64,000 bases of DNA from Zhengitettix transpicula (lineage: Eukaryota; Arthropoda; Insecta; Orthoptera; Tetrigidae), in contig CM073596.1 in the NCBI GenBank assembly GCA_037074705.1, positions 24,340,001 through 24,404,000 of the forward strand. The letters are read 5' to 3'. How positions within the stretch are numbered: the stretch's first letter is position 1; every line of letters starts with the position of its first letter. The notes under the pieces are model-generated. The model was not told where the DNA came from and did no database searches. It was given only the letters and a program-made list of their open reading frames with translations. The translations under genes and the position numbers were made by a program. Shown piece after piece: positions 24,000 through 33,994 of the stretch.

Positions 24000-25825
24000 A
24001 TTTACTGTATTTATTTTTAGTTTACACAATTGTCGATTTCAGATCTGATATTTAAGTGTACTGAATTAGAAAATAAATGCAATGCCTGTAACAGTTTTTG
24101 GCGTAATAACTTTGAATTGTTACCTTCCATAAGACTAGGACAGATGTTGAAGCGCCGAGGAAGCATGGGATATGTGAAGGACGTTACTCTGCAGTGACGA
24201 CAACGTCTGCCAGACCACATCTTCTGGCTATCATTTAGACTGGCTTTGCTTTATAGTATTTAATAGGTCACGTGAGCTAAATTTAAATATTAGACCCAAG
24301 GAAAATCACTTTGTAATGACTCCATTTCATGTCTCTCCAAGACAACACTAATCGGTAAAAATTAAACCAAATAGAAATAATTGGGTATATTTGCAAAAAA
24401 TGTATTTTCAAATTTTTCGGTAAAATTTTTCTTTTAAAAATTCCGATCACGTGACACCTACATTGATTAAATGTACGTTTACCCTTTCTTCTACCTACCA
24501 ATCCTTCCCCATGTCCGCAGCCGCCCCTTCTCCTTCACCGTTCCTCGCAGTTCTTCCACTCTTCCAGACCTCTGACGTCACCAATCACCTGAAACAGTTA
24601 AAAATGTAAGAGTACGAACCTGGGGGCAGTCACAGGTGCAATCACATGCACGTGATTTAACGATCTCGGCCACCAGCCAGTGATAACTACAAACCTTATA
24701 ATCGAATTACGAATGAATACACGGTCTGTACCATGTAAATAATTTACTTCTTCCGTCTGACACGTGGCTTTGCTGATCGCTGGATATATATTCTAAGTGT
24801 CCTCGACTCCTGAAGACTTAGAAAAATTCCAGCTTCTGACGGGATCAGAAAGCAAAAGTATTGAGTCCACACTCAGCGTCCGAGCGCCTCAACGATCGCA
24901 GCCATCAGATCGTGTTGACTGCAGGGCTTTTAGAATAATTAAAGAAGGATAATATAATCACGAAAATAATCAAACCCTAACTTAACTAATTAATTTGAAA
25001 CAAAAATTAACATTTCTTCTTTAACGAGTTCCTGTGGCAGTTCGTCTGTATAATTATTTCTTTGTTGTTTAACAGTTGATTCATATAGGAATTTCTTCAA
25101 TCCACTATTTATTGTAAATAAAATTATGTATATATGAAATTTTAAATTAATAATTAATATGGACAGCAGAAAATACCAATTTACAGTTGTAGTAATTTAA
25201 GCGTTTAATTTAAGCTTTCCAATTAATTAGACAAATAAAATGTAAGACTCTAATAATATATAGAAACAACAATTCTATATTTTTCATGTACACAATTTTC
25301 CAATTTAAAAAATTATGTAGGGCTATATAGACATACGAACGGTGACGTCGTAATAAGAAACTGATTTCTGTCCAGAATAATTCATAAATAATAATGTTTT
25401 GCAGTAGTGTTCCGTTAAGTATGACGCATTTGCAAGAAAATAACCCTTCATTTTTAAGATTTAATTATTCATAACTACCAAATGATTTTCCTTCATTTTA
25501 GCCTCAAAATATAGAGACTAAATTAATCCAAATTAATTTATATATTGAATTTATCCCTTCAATTTTCGTATTTAAATATTCAAATATTTGTCAATTAGCA
25601 ACGTATTTTCCTTCATTTCTGCCTAAAAATAAAAAACGGAAGGTTTTAATATCGTCCATATTGAATATACCATTTAATTTTAAATATTAGCTTTTTTTAA
25701 GTATTTGTAATGTTTTAGCTGCACTTCTAAAAATAAGTAAGCAAAATTTCAATTACCGAATGTAATTATGTGAGAGCAGTTGAAGCTAAGAATACTAAGA
25801 CTTAAATGTTTTAAGAAATGAATTT
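24000..25825. other. gene-free repeat-rich stretch
   Basis: No protein is recognised; the 67-91-codon frames here have no known domain. The only features supported are the SINE head at 24603-24682 and, at the far end, a PLE terminal repeat. A second weaker inverse tRNA-like block (TGGCTGCGATCGTTGAGG) lies at about 24870-24910. Confidence 0.5.
24603..24682 (-). repeat. third tRNA-derived SINE head
   Basis: The minus strand has TGGCCGAGATCGTTAA (24672-24657, A box, Leu/Ser-like) and AGGTTCGTACTC (24621-24610, B box) at tRNA-like spacing. The flanking acceptor stem is not paired, so this is a SINE promoter rather than a functional tRNA gene. Confidence 0.6.
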
Positions 25826-25834
25826 ACGTCTGAT

Positions 25835-25990
25835 TGAAAATTTAATAAGAAAGCCAAGTAAAGACAACATAAGTGTTAATATAAATACCGCACAACGTTT
25901 CTGGTATACTTGTTCCTTTCTTCTGATACTAAGAAGAGCCTAGAGCGACACAACTGCACTCGTCAGTTGACAAAACTCAAAAGCCTACTA
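25835..25990 (-). mobile_element. solo Penelope-like terminal repeat
   Basis: This carries the inverse of the shared terminal repeat: ATATAAATACCGCACAACGTTTC, then TAAGAAGAGCCTAGAGCGACACAACTGCACTCGTCAG and TTGACAAAACTCAAAAGC. Related copies lie at 2.4, 57.8, 58.1, 59.0, 61.6 and 62.9 kb. The adjacent TTACGTCTGATTGAAAA (about 25826) is the usual outer edge. No coding part remains. Confidence 0.7.
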
Positions 25991-26330
25991 TCTTTGTTTG
26001 AAACGTATATAACGGATAGATGACGGACGGTTCAGTCGTCATATTCCGGCAAAATACTTCATTTTCATAGAATATGGACTCTCCTTTGACACATCAACCA
26101 CAGTATATTTGCATGAGCTCCTGTGGTGTTTCTGCATTAAATTCGCTATACAATATTATTATCATCAGTCCATGTTAGTAGAATAGATGATTTTAACTGA
26201 ATTTATACAAAGCGTATTTTATGTATTTCAATCCATCACTGTAGAAAAATTAGGGATTATGTCAAGACTGTCGTATAAAATATTTTTTTAAAAGGAAATA
26301 CAGTACGTTTGTTTTAAAATATGATAAACA

Positions 26331-26800
26331 GCCAAAATGACAGATGAAATTATAATAATATAAATACAACAAACGGTGTGAAATAATTAAATACGTTATT
26401 ATATAAAATGCTTAATTAGCTATTTAATATACTTTTATATAGGAAAAGAGCCACATTTTGTGTCAGAAATATATTTTAATAAAATTAAAATTCGCAAAAT
26501 ACAAATCACTTCTTCGACGCAAAGAAAACAAAATTACAAGCCCGGGAAAAAATATTCTCGAAATATTAAAATAATGACAGATAAAATTATAATAATATAA
26601 ATACAACAAATAGTGTGAAATAATTAATACGTTATTATATAAAATGCTTAACTTTGTCTGTCATTTGGCTATTTAATATACTTTCATATAGGAAAAGGAC
26701 TACATTTTCTGTGTCAGAAATATATTTTAATAAAATTAAAATTCGGAGCACATTAATTAATTAAATACAAGTCACCTCTTCAGGCGCAAAGAAAAAAAAT
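26331..26800 (+). repeat. tandem duplication of about 245 bp
   Basis: Bases from ATGACAGATGAAATTATAATAATAT (26336) to about 26550 are repeated from ATGACAGATAAAATTATAATAATAT (26574) to about 26800, including GTGTGAAATAATTAA, AAAATGCTTAA, TTTAATATACTTT(T/C)ATATAGG and TTTTGTGTCAGAAATATATTTTAATA. The second copy carries a short insertion (CTTTGTCTGTCATTTGG) relative to the first. No coding potential. Confidence 0.8.
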
Positions 26801-27585
26801 TATCTAAATAGTAAAATAATTAAATAGTTAAAATTGTTTGAAGAAACTTTCTAAAAATGTGTCTACTTCTCCCACGCACACACAAAAATAATTAATTAAA
26901 TAAAAAAATACGCGCGCACGCGGCAGCAACACAAGACCCTCGATTTTCAGACTTAATGAGATAATAGAAAAACTAGAGAAGCAGGAAAGTGAGTAGGTGA
27001 TGTGGTCTCGGATTGAAGTCGTCACATCCTCAGCTCTTATACAGTCGGGCGGCAATTTCTTGCAATCATTTTATCCATAACATTAAAGAATTTACGTGCG
27101 TAGTTCCATTTAATTATTTATTCTAATTTAAACATTTTATAAGTCTGTACAATTGGATTTTTTAACAACAAAAATCAAAGAGTAGAAACGATCTATTTTT
27201 TTGTATTTAATATCATTTCATAATTATTTAATATCATTAAAAATTACAATTTTTAATGATTACAAGTATACATTCTAACTTTTGGTCCAATTTCTACTAA
27301 TGAAAAATTGAATAAATTATAGTTGACGAAAACTAAGAAAATACAAGTGTCGGGTAGTCTTATTTTTCTAACGGCTAAAAATTTATAAATTTAAATTCAT
27401 GAATTAGTTTTTCGCCGTATGTAAAATAGTCGACAATTTAAATTTCCTTAGTTTTCTCTATTTTAACTTCGTACGAAGGTCGTTCCTGGTAATTACTATT
27501 TTTAACAGACGTTAGTTAATTTCCATGTCAATAATGATGATAGAAATTAAAATGATACATCTGTATAAAAAATACTAATTATATA

Positions 27586-27668
27586 TAATAACCAGATAAC
27601 GGATAAAAGGAAGTGATAACTACCACACACTTCATTTTGTCTGTTATCTGGTTATTTTATATAATTAA
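27586..27668. repeat. hairpin (possible MITE or PLE-end palindrome)
   Basis: ATATAATAACCAGATAACGGATAAAA is closely inverse to TTTTGTCTGTTATCTGGTTATTTTATAT across a 25-bp loop (GGAAGTGATAACTACCACACACTTCA). The loop's CTACCACACA resembles the TACCACACAACG of the PLE terminal repeats in this window, so it may be a remote relative. Confidence 0.6.
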
Positions 27669-27744
27669 CGATAATAAATTAAAAGTTTTAATTTGTCCGT
27701 TTTGATTTAAGAAAACAGACGCTTTTCATTATTACTTATTTATA

Positions 27745-28640
27745 AAAGAGAATCAGAATGTCATAATATAAATAAAAAATAAAGTGTCTGTATAAGGTCA
27801 TCAAGTGTTTTATTAATTCAAAACAGACGTCAGGATCCACTAACAACGTAGGATTCTTTTGTGACATTAGGATTTACGGTGAAAACTGAGGACAAACTTT
27901 TCACGAAAATTAATTATTTTGGGTCACCAATTGAACTTCCTACTACAATGCACAAGACAAGATGCGTTACTGTCACATGTGACCCACATTAGTAATAATA
28001 GTTTCAAACATTTAAAATTTAGTAATAGGCGTGAGAACCATAAGTATTCTCGTAAATGATTTATTTTTCAACTATTTGTACGTGACGCCGAAATTAAAGA
28101 CTTACGTTTAAGCCGTAACCAATTAGAAAATAATCTAAATAAATTCGAAACTGAATTGAACCAAAGTTTACCTTCCAAGATTTTAGAAACTTTTTACGAA
28201 TCACACACAGAACAAAATTTTGAAGAATATTTTCGAGGAACATGACAAAATTCTGGTTAAAAAAATAAATTGCCTGATTGAAAAAGCAAACAGCAATAAA
28301 TTTAAAGTCAATGTTAATAGTGGTAAATGGTTTTGTTAACCTCACTGATAAGGTAGTTCCACAATCTGAGAGAGAAGTTGTGTCATTAGGGGGGATACAT
28401 TCAATTTAGACAAAAATAAACTCAACAAATCTGATGTAATTGGAAACATTAAAGGAATAAAATCAAAATTATATAAAACTCGGATTGATAACTAAAAACA
28501 AAACATTATTCGAATAAAGATAGTGGAAGTAATACACAATTCGGCAAATAATTGCTAAATAATATCAGTGAAACCAACAAATTTATAAAAGGGAACCCGA
28601 ATGTCATAATATAAATAAAAAATTAGAAGTATCTGTCATC
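27745..28640 (+). mobile_element. Penelope-like element remnant with N-terminal coding part and flanking direct repeats
   Basis: A direct repeat (ATAAAAG(A/G)GAA(T/C)C, then GAATGTCATAATATAAATAAAAAAT, then CATCAA(G/T)TGTTTTA) flanks the segment at about 27745-27815 and 28583-28650, like PLE pseudo-LTRs. Between them the plus strand encodes, with frameshifts and stops, a charged coiled-coil-like run (RNQLENNLNKFETELNQSLPSK) followed across a frameshift by NSGKWF and then NLTDKVVPQSEREVVSLG. This resembles the conserved N-terminal segment of PLE polyproteins (KWFVNLT, then P..E..VLSLG). The RT and GIY-YIG parts are missing. Family identification is from recalled motifs. Confidence 0.6.
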
Positions 28641-28974
28641 AATTGTTTTAATAATAAATTATATATTTTTTACAGAAACGTGGTCGTGTTCAATAAAATA
28701 TTTTAATTGTCCGTTATAATGGTTTTCAATTTATGTTATTAATCTTATTTTATTTTTATAATTTATCTTATTAATAAAAAAATCTAGAATTCTACTAAAA
28801 GTTGCCAAACAACAACTCCGGTTTTTAAACGCAGCGGGTGTTTTCAGGCAAATTATTTTATCGAAAAATAATTCTAATTCATATATTTTTATCATTTGTA
28901 ATGTGTATCTACAAGCATATATCAATTACCACCTTAAATAATACAAGAAAAATTAATACAATTAATTAATTAAT

Positions 28975-29213
28975 TTGTTTTTTTACCTACCCTGTAAAGA
29001 AAAAGGGGACGCAGAAATTGCGACGAGAGCCTTGGATTTCTGGCTAGAGCTCGGAGATACTGTAATAGGGGAACAGGAAACTGAGCAGGTGGTATGGTTG
29101 TTGGCTTCACTTCGCCACCTTTTCGGCTGTTATACTATCCTTATACTATACATTGCGGTCAGGACATTGATGCGCGCGCACACACACTCCACATTTTTTT
29201 ATATTATTAAATA

Positions 29214-29244
<31 letters not shown>

Positions 29245-29260
29245 ATATATATAAATGAAT
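28975..29260 (+). repeat. diverged hairpin/repeat block ending in a (TG)n microsatellite
   Basis: GAGCAGGTGG followed by TATACTATCCTTATAC recalls the 5.7-kb and 18.5-kb hairpins. The 95-codon plus frame here is composed of this repeat and of the (TG)n/(TA)n run at 29213-29252, so I do not call a gene. Confidence 0.45.
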
Positions 29261-30850
29261 AAATAAAAGATTTGCAACTAAGGATGTGAAATTGTCATAT
29301 TAATTATTATTTATCATATTATTTAATTTATATTATATTAGTTAATTGAAAATTAATATACGATGCTTCTCCCACTATTATTATGCAGCCGATCAGAGGT
29401 CAGCTTTCATCTCATGTAAGTGCGTTTGTTAGGTTTGTAAATATTGGAAAAGTTTTTGAAATCGAATCAGGAATTCACACAGTTATAAACATAATAATTA
29501 TCAGTTATTAAAAAAATTATCCCTTATATTAAATTAAGAGTTATCGTCGCCAAACCTGATGGTAAGGAGTCAAATGTTCATTCTGGACAGGGGAAGAATA
29601 ATTATTATTTATAATATAATTAATTCTGCGTTATCTTTACAGTTTTAATTTGCAATGCTTACTGCAAAGCTATCTTAACATCTATTTGAGATAAAATCTT
29701 GGTAGCGTGTGAATTTTAATTCACGGTTCTGGCTTTACTACATTCAAAATATCTTTATATTTTTTCGTCGGCAAATGTAGAGCTTTCAATAATATACTTT
29801 TCTGAATTTTAGTTCTACTTACAAATATATAATTGTAAGGTGTTATGAGGGTTAATTAATCATTTGAAGAATATCATACATATTAAAAATAAATAAACTG
29901 TATTATTGATGTGCTTAATTACTACAAATTATATATTAGTAGTCTTCTAAAAATGTTATATTCAAACCACAAAATGGCAATTTGTGAATCTGTATAATAT
30001 TCCTTAATTGATCAGCTTCCTAAACTATTTTTTTGATGTAATATAAAAAAAAACTAGTGTATCCTATTCAATTTGACAAGGAAAATAAAGATTATTATTT
30101 TAAAGTATTTTCTTCTGGACACAACTATTTGTATTTCAAGAATATTACAGTTTGTATGATAACAATAAATTATGAAAAACAAAAACTATCCTGACATTGA
30201 AATATTATCTGCAAGATTACAAACTAAAAAATATATTGATTAAAATTTTGCCAAGAAAAAAATAACACAAAATTCAGTATAGTACAGTACATCAGGGGCT
30301 GTAAAAACAGTTCTTCACCAGGAACATTAACTTGACAGTACTTCATTTGAGGGGCTGATAAGTTTAATACACCTTTTTGGGTTTTAGTTCTACTTACATA
30401 TATTTATTTGTAGGGTGTTATAAGGGTGAGTTGCAATATTTGCTTGAGTGTAAATTTTTTAAAAAAATTGCAATATAACTCTATAGTGGGGGAGGCTCAA
30501 AATTTTCATCATTTGAAAGCATGAGTTTAAGTTTAGACCTCCACACATCTTTTCTTTTTGTAAAAAATAGTAATAAATAAAGATTATATGATCCCCTTTT
30601 TATGTATAAGCTCAGGAAGTTGCATAACTAGGAAAAAATTTTCTTTTTCAAGTAATATTATTTTACCTAACATACAAAGAGGAATAACTAAAAAAATTTC
30701 CTGATCCAGATTGATATTATACAAAAAAGGAAACTGTTAGGGTCTTTGTTTGTGAAAGGAAATAAAACATTAAGTTACAAAGGTTTGTAATTTTATATTA
30801 TTCTCCAAACTAATATATAATATTTATATAAGTAGAAAAAATAAATAAAT
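29260..30850. other. intergenic, no gene seen
   Basis: A/T-rich sequence without recognisable coding regions. The part nearest 30850 is probably the 3' untranslated region of the minus-strand gene; the inverse of AATAAA occurs near 30405. The actual cleavage site cannot be fixed. Confidence 0.45.
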
Positions 30851-30856
30851 ACCTAT

Positions 30857-31612
30857 TTACTGAACAAAGCTATAATTATTTTCCGAACATGCAGCTATAC
30901 ACTGAAGTGCTTTTCTCTTCTTGCCTTCTGCAAGAGCATATGTATGTTCTGAAGAGAGTGATCGTTTTGGTGGCCTTCCTCCCAAATGAGTTCTTTTTCT
31001 CACAACGGCAGTCGGCTTTCCTCCTCGCAGATTCTTTCCCTTCTTTATAGCAGGCACTCCACACATCTTGCCAAAATTGTAGAAGGCTGACAACTTTGAA
31101 ACTTCAGATTTGCAACAGTCATAATTATCTGCCCATTTCTTTATTGCTGGTACAAACTCCGTAGGATTTGATTCCACAAGGAGTTCAATGTCTGAAAACA
31201 TTGTTTTCAAAATAACTTTTGCATCATTTTTTGATTTTTCCCATTCTATATTTTCCTCTACTGGTATTACAGTTACTGAATCTTCACAATTTGTATTCCC
31301 CAACGCAGCTTCATTGCTGGAATTTGAAGCCCGATTAAATCTGACAATGTCACATTGTTCAATTTTTGTTTGCTGCCAAGAATTGTACCAAACTGATAAA
31401 GGTGAATGTCCTTCACTGAAAACATATTTGAATGTTGCAACAACCTCTTCTTTAGGCTTTATGTATTTGAAAACATCACCTGATTTCAAACTATGGTTGT
31501 GTGTAAAAGCAAACAAAATTTCACATGGCCTTTCTTTTAATTCTACATCCTTGCTCCTGGAAAGAAGTAAAACATTATCAAGTGGTTCAATCAGCATTAG
31601 GAACTTTTCATT
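30857..31612 (-). CDS. zinc-finger gene, terminal exon
   Basis: 251 codons and a TAA stop. The acceptor TATAG directly precedes AATGAAAAG; an in-frame stop (TAG) formed by the acceptor itself shows the exon cannot extend further upstream. It contains the HNH pair, the SEGHSPLSVWYNSW block and the basic GRPPKR tail. Confidence 0.7.
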   Translation of the reverse strand, partial: NEKFLMLIEPLDNVLLLSRSKDVELKERPCEILFAFTHNHSLKSGDVFKYIKPKEEVVATFKYVFSEGHSPLSVWYNSWQQTKIEQCDIVRFNRASNSSNEAALGNTNCEDSVTVIPVEENIEWEKSKNDAKVILKTMFSDIELLVESNPTEFVPAIKKWADNYDCCKSEVSKLSAFYNFGKMCGVPAIKKGKNLRGGKPTAVVRKRTHLGGRPPKRSLSSEHTYALAEGKKRKALQCIAACSENNYSFVQ

Positions 31613-32354
31613 CTATAACAAAATGTACTATTGTGCCTGCACCCATTACTAACAAACAACAATTTGAAAACTATGCATCAAAATACAGGTTGTTTAACAA
31701 AATTTGTACATAAACAAAATTTAATTATTCTTGTTTTATCAACTGGATCGACCTTAAAATAGTTGCCATAGGCCATCTTACAATTTCTGAAGGGGCTGTT
31801 TTACAGTAATCTTGATCCTTGCAGAACATTTAGAATGCTTTTCTGATGGAACTGTATTTGCTTTTGGCATGGTATTGTGATGACATCTAAAGTCTTTCTG
31901 AAAATGTAATGAGAGTATTTATACTAGAAGTAATATAAGCTAATACTTTGTGCTTTACCATTAACTCTTATTATTGAGGGAAATTAAAAGTTCTTACCTT
32001 GAATATTATCCGTCTCGAATCCTCAGGGTAGGTTCTTAATGATCTCCAAGAAGTATATGATTGTTCTTCATAACACTGTAACCATTTCAAAGCATCCTCT
32101 TTGTTCCTAATATTCAGTCGTAGGGTCAAATCATATGTGGAAGTGGTCAATTTATGAAATTTAATTATTTTGCTCTTGTAGCCATGTGGTAGGACAGCTT
32201 TTAACTAAAACGAAAAAGTTATTTTTTTTGTTTCAATGTGTTAATTTACTCCTTATAACAAACTATAAGTAAGAAAACAGTATGTACTCACATAACACAA
32301 TATTTCTTCTGGTATATTATTTTTCTTTTCATTACAGATGATATCAGATTCCAT
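30857..32354 (-). CDS. WRKY/GCM1-type zinc-finger protein, transposase-derived and possibly domesticated (4 exons)
   Basis: Exons on the minus strand are 32354-32292, 32204-31998, 31897-31805 and 31612-30857. All are joined in phase 0 with GT/AG borders, and the donor of exon 3 (ACT before GTAAAA) is the weakest. The 372-residue product starts MESDIICNEKKN. It has a KIIKFHKLTTSTYDLTLRL block, then Cys95 (in DFRCHHNT), Cys114 and His159-x-His161 (in FTHNHSL), a C-C-H-x-H set like the WRKY/GCM1-type fingers of MULE-related transposases. A GHSPLSVW block follows, then an acidic middle and a basic C terminus with an AT-hook-like GRPPKR (333-338). I recall multicopy arthropod proteins with these same blocks that continue into a DDE core and a SWIM finger; that core is absent here. 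The open frame and intact splice sites suggest a retained nuclear DNA-binding protein, but a non-autonomous relic is possible. Confidence 0.65.
31805..31897 (-). CDS. zinc-finger gene, coding exon 3 (first half of the finger)
   Basis: Thirty-one codons after ATTTTCAG, carrying the two zinc-binding cysteines (DFRCHHNT and HSKCSAR). Reading past the proposed donor (31804) hits TAA after 7 more codons. Joining to exon 4 at 31612 is preferred because it restores the frame and supplies the HNH half of the finger. Confidence 0.55.
31998..32204 (-). CDS. zinc-finger gene, coding exon 2
   Basis: Sixty-nine codons between TTTTAG and GTAAGA. It encodes the conserved block with KFHKLTTSTYDLTLRL and the WLQCYEEQS, then TSWRSLRTYP segments that precede the zinc finger in the family. 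Confidence 0.7.
32292..32354 (-). CDS. zinc-finger gene, coding exon 1
   Basis: Twenty-one codons from the ATG at 32354 to TGT TAT before GTGAGT, phase 0. The start is the first in-frame ATG upstream of a strong donor. The next exon continues without a stop. Confidence 0.6.
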
Positions 32355-33246
32355 GTCAAAAAAACTTTCAGTTAGACACAGTCTTAAGAGTGTATATAAA
32401 CGTTGTTGTAGTGTTGAATTAAAATGTAATGATTAATACATTTTCGAAACATGGAATTAAATTCGCGAGCAGAAAAATGCAAATGAACCAAAATCAAAGA
32501 AACGTGAGATACTTGCAGCGATCAGGTTCCTAAATCGGGTTAGGTTTCGAAATTTCTCGCGGCTGTCAGCATATACACAGTAGTGACAACTTTCGTCGAT
32601 TGTTAATATAATTAACTTTTTTAAAAATTAATAGGAAGGTAAAATACTTTCGAGTTACAAATGTGTATCAACTCGGATCTAAATTTTTCCGCATTTAAAA
32701 ATTAACACTTACAAACTTGCAAAATATTGCTTGTATTGTTATCCCCGTAAAAATGGTACTTGTCGCCACTTTATATTACTCTTAAAAAACATTTGTTACA
32801 TGCTTAAGATGTAATTTTACGCTTGAATATAACTAAAAAGGATAATGTGCGCACTGCTACTTTATATGGCACTTAATGAATGTGTATTAGGAGTATGCAT
32901 GTTCACGATATTCCAAATAGATAACCCACTATAAATGAAACCCCACCAAAAAAATTACATTTTACCCCCATTTTTATATTTAATAAAATAATTTCCAATA
33001 AATATTACATAAAGATAGTTTTCACTCTTCCCAACAATACTTAAATGACGTTTTATTTATCAATTTTCAATCAGACGTAAATTTTTCATTCTATTACAAA
33101 GACTCTAGTATAACAAATGAAAATCTGACGAAAGTAATTTTGTAGGAGTGATATCTGTAATTAACATTATCTTTCCAAACACAGTAACAATTGTATTCTA
33201 TATATTTATAATGAATTGATACAACAATATTATTATCGACTACAAT
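32355..33246. promoter_or_regulatory. bidirectional promoter region between zinc-finger gene and EXOSC3
   Basis: 892 bp separate the two divergent start codons, so both promoters must lie here unless distant 5' exons exist. No TATA box or named motif stands out. A 26-bp piece at 33067-33092 (TTTCAATCAGACGTAAATTTTT) matches the outer edge of the Penelope-like terminal repeats seen elsewhere in this window, so an old PLE end lies inside the shared promoter. Confidence 0.55.
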
Positions 33247-33957
33247 ATGGAGGCTCAAGTTGGTGATACAGTTATAGTTGGAGACATTGTTGGAGATATT
33301 TCTTCAAGGGCAGACAAAATTGAAACTATAATAGGTCCTGGATTAAGGTTACAGATTGACAAGGTTATAGTTTGTAGAAGTGGTATTCTCAGGAAGAAAG
33401 GTACAAATACCTATTATGTTGATAGCTATCATCAGAAGAGATACATTCCAGCTCGAGGAGAAGCAGTTGTTGGGGTTGTGACGAATAAAGCCGGCGACAT
33501 ATTCAAAGTTGATATAAGTGCAAGTGAACAAGCTACATTGTCTTACATGGCATTTGAGGGAGCAACGAAAAAGAATAGACCAGATGTGCAAATTGGTGAT
33601 ATTTTGTTTGCCAAAGTTGTGTTGCCAACTAAGGATATGGAACCTGAATTAGTGTGTGTTGATTCATATGGCAAGAAAGGAAGGTTGGGTGTTGTTCCCA
33701 CTGGAGGATTTGTATTTACCTGTAGTTTAAATCTTGTGAGGAAAATTCTTAAGCGTGACTGCCCACTATTGAAGTTGTTGGGTAAAAGTATTCCACATGA
33801 AATAGCTATTGGAATGAATGGTAAAGTTTGGGTGAGAGCTTCAAGTGTGAAAGAAACTATTGCTGTTGGAAATGCTATATTAGAAGCTGAATACTTAAGC
33901 AATGATGATATTAAGTATCTGTGTGAAGATGTTATTTGTACTTTATCAATGATGTAA
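33247..33957 (+). CDS. EXOSC3: RNA exosome cap subunit Rrp40 / EXOSC3, intronless
   Basis: The 236-residue product is a complete Rrp40-type protein. It has a short N-terminal beta region, an S1-like RNA-binding domain (about residues 70-135, beginning after KRYIPARGEAVVGVV) and a C-terminal KH domain. The KH domain contains GMNGKVWV (189-196), the variant GxNG motif diagnostic for Rrp40, which in this family replaces the usual GxxG. Rrp40 is one of three S1/KH cap subunits that sit on the RNase-PH-like ring of the nuclear and cytoplasmic exosome and guide RNA into the 3'-5' degradation channel. The start ATG is the first in frame and the family's N terminus aligns with little missing; human EXOSC3 is longer (275). 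No intron interrupts it. The polyadenylation signal AATAAA follows at 33985. Confidence 0.93.
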   Translation: MEAQVGDTVIVGDIVGDISSRADKIETIIGPGLRLQIDKVIVCRSGILRKKGTNTYYVDSYHQKRYIPARGEAVVGVVTNKAGDIFKVDISASEQATLSYMAFEGATKKNRPDVQIGDILFAKVVLPTKDMEPELVCVDSYGKKGRLGVVPTGGFVFTCSLNLVRKILKRDCPLLKLLGKSIPHEIAIGMNGKVWVRASSVKETIAVGNAILEAEYLSNDDIKYLCEDVICTLSMM

Positions 33958-33984
33958 TGCATTTCAACTTAAACTGATGTTTGG

Positions 33985-33990
33985 AATAAA
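33985..33990 (+). terminator. polyadenylation signal of EXOSC3
   Basis: AATAAA lies 28 bases after the stop codon, followed by a T/G-rich stretch (GTTACTTGTTTTCTTG) that fits a downstream element. This gives a very short 3' UTR. Confidence 0.7.
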
Positions 33991-33994
33991 AGTT

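Noticed and set aside
19447..24682. Functional tRNA genes at the A/B-box sites
   Set aside because: Boxes are good but acceptor and anticodon stems do not pair, so SINE-derived sequences are more likely.
31188..31713. Plus-strand ORFs of 154 and 62 codons
   Set aside because: Antisense shadows of the zinc-finger gene's terminal exon.
33349..33962. Minus-strand ORFs of 80 and 139 codons
   Set aside because: Antisense shadows of EXOSC3.
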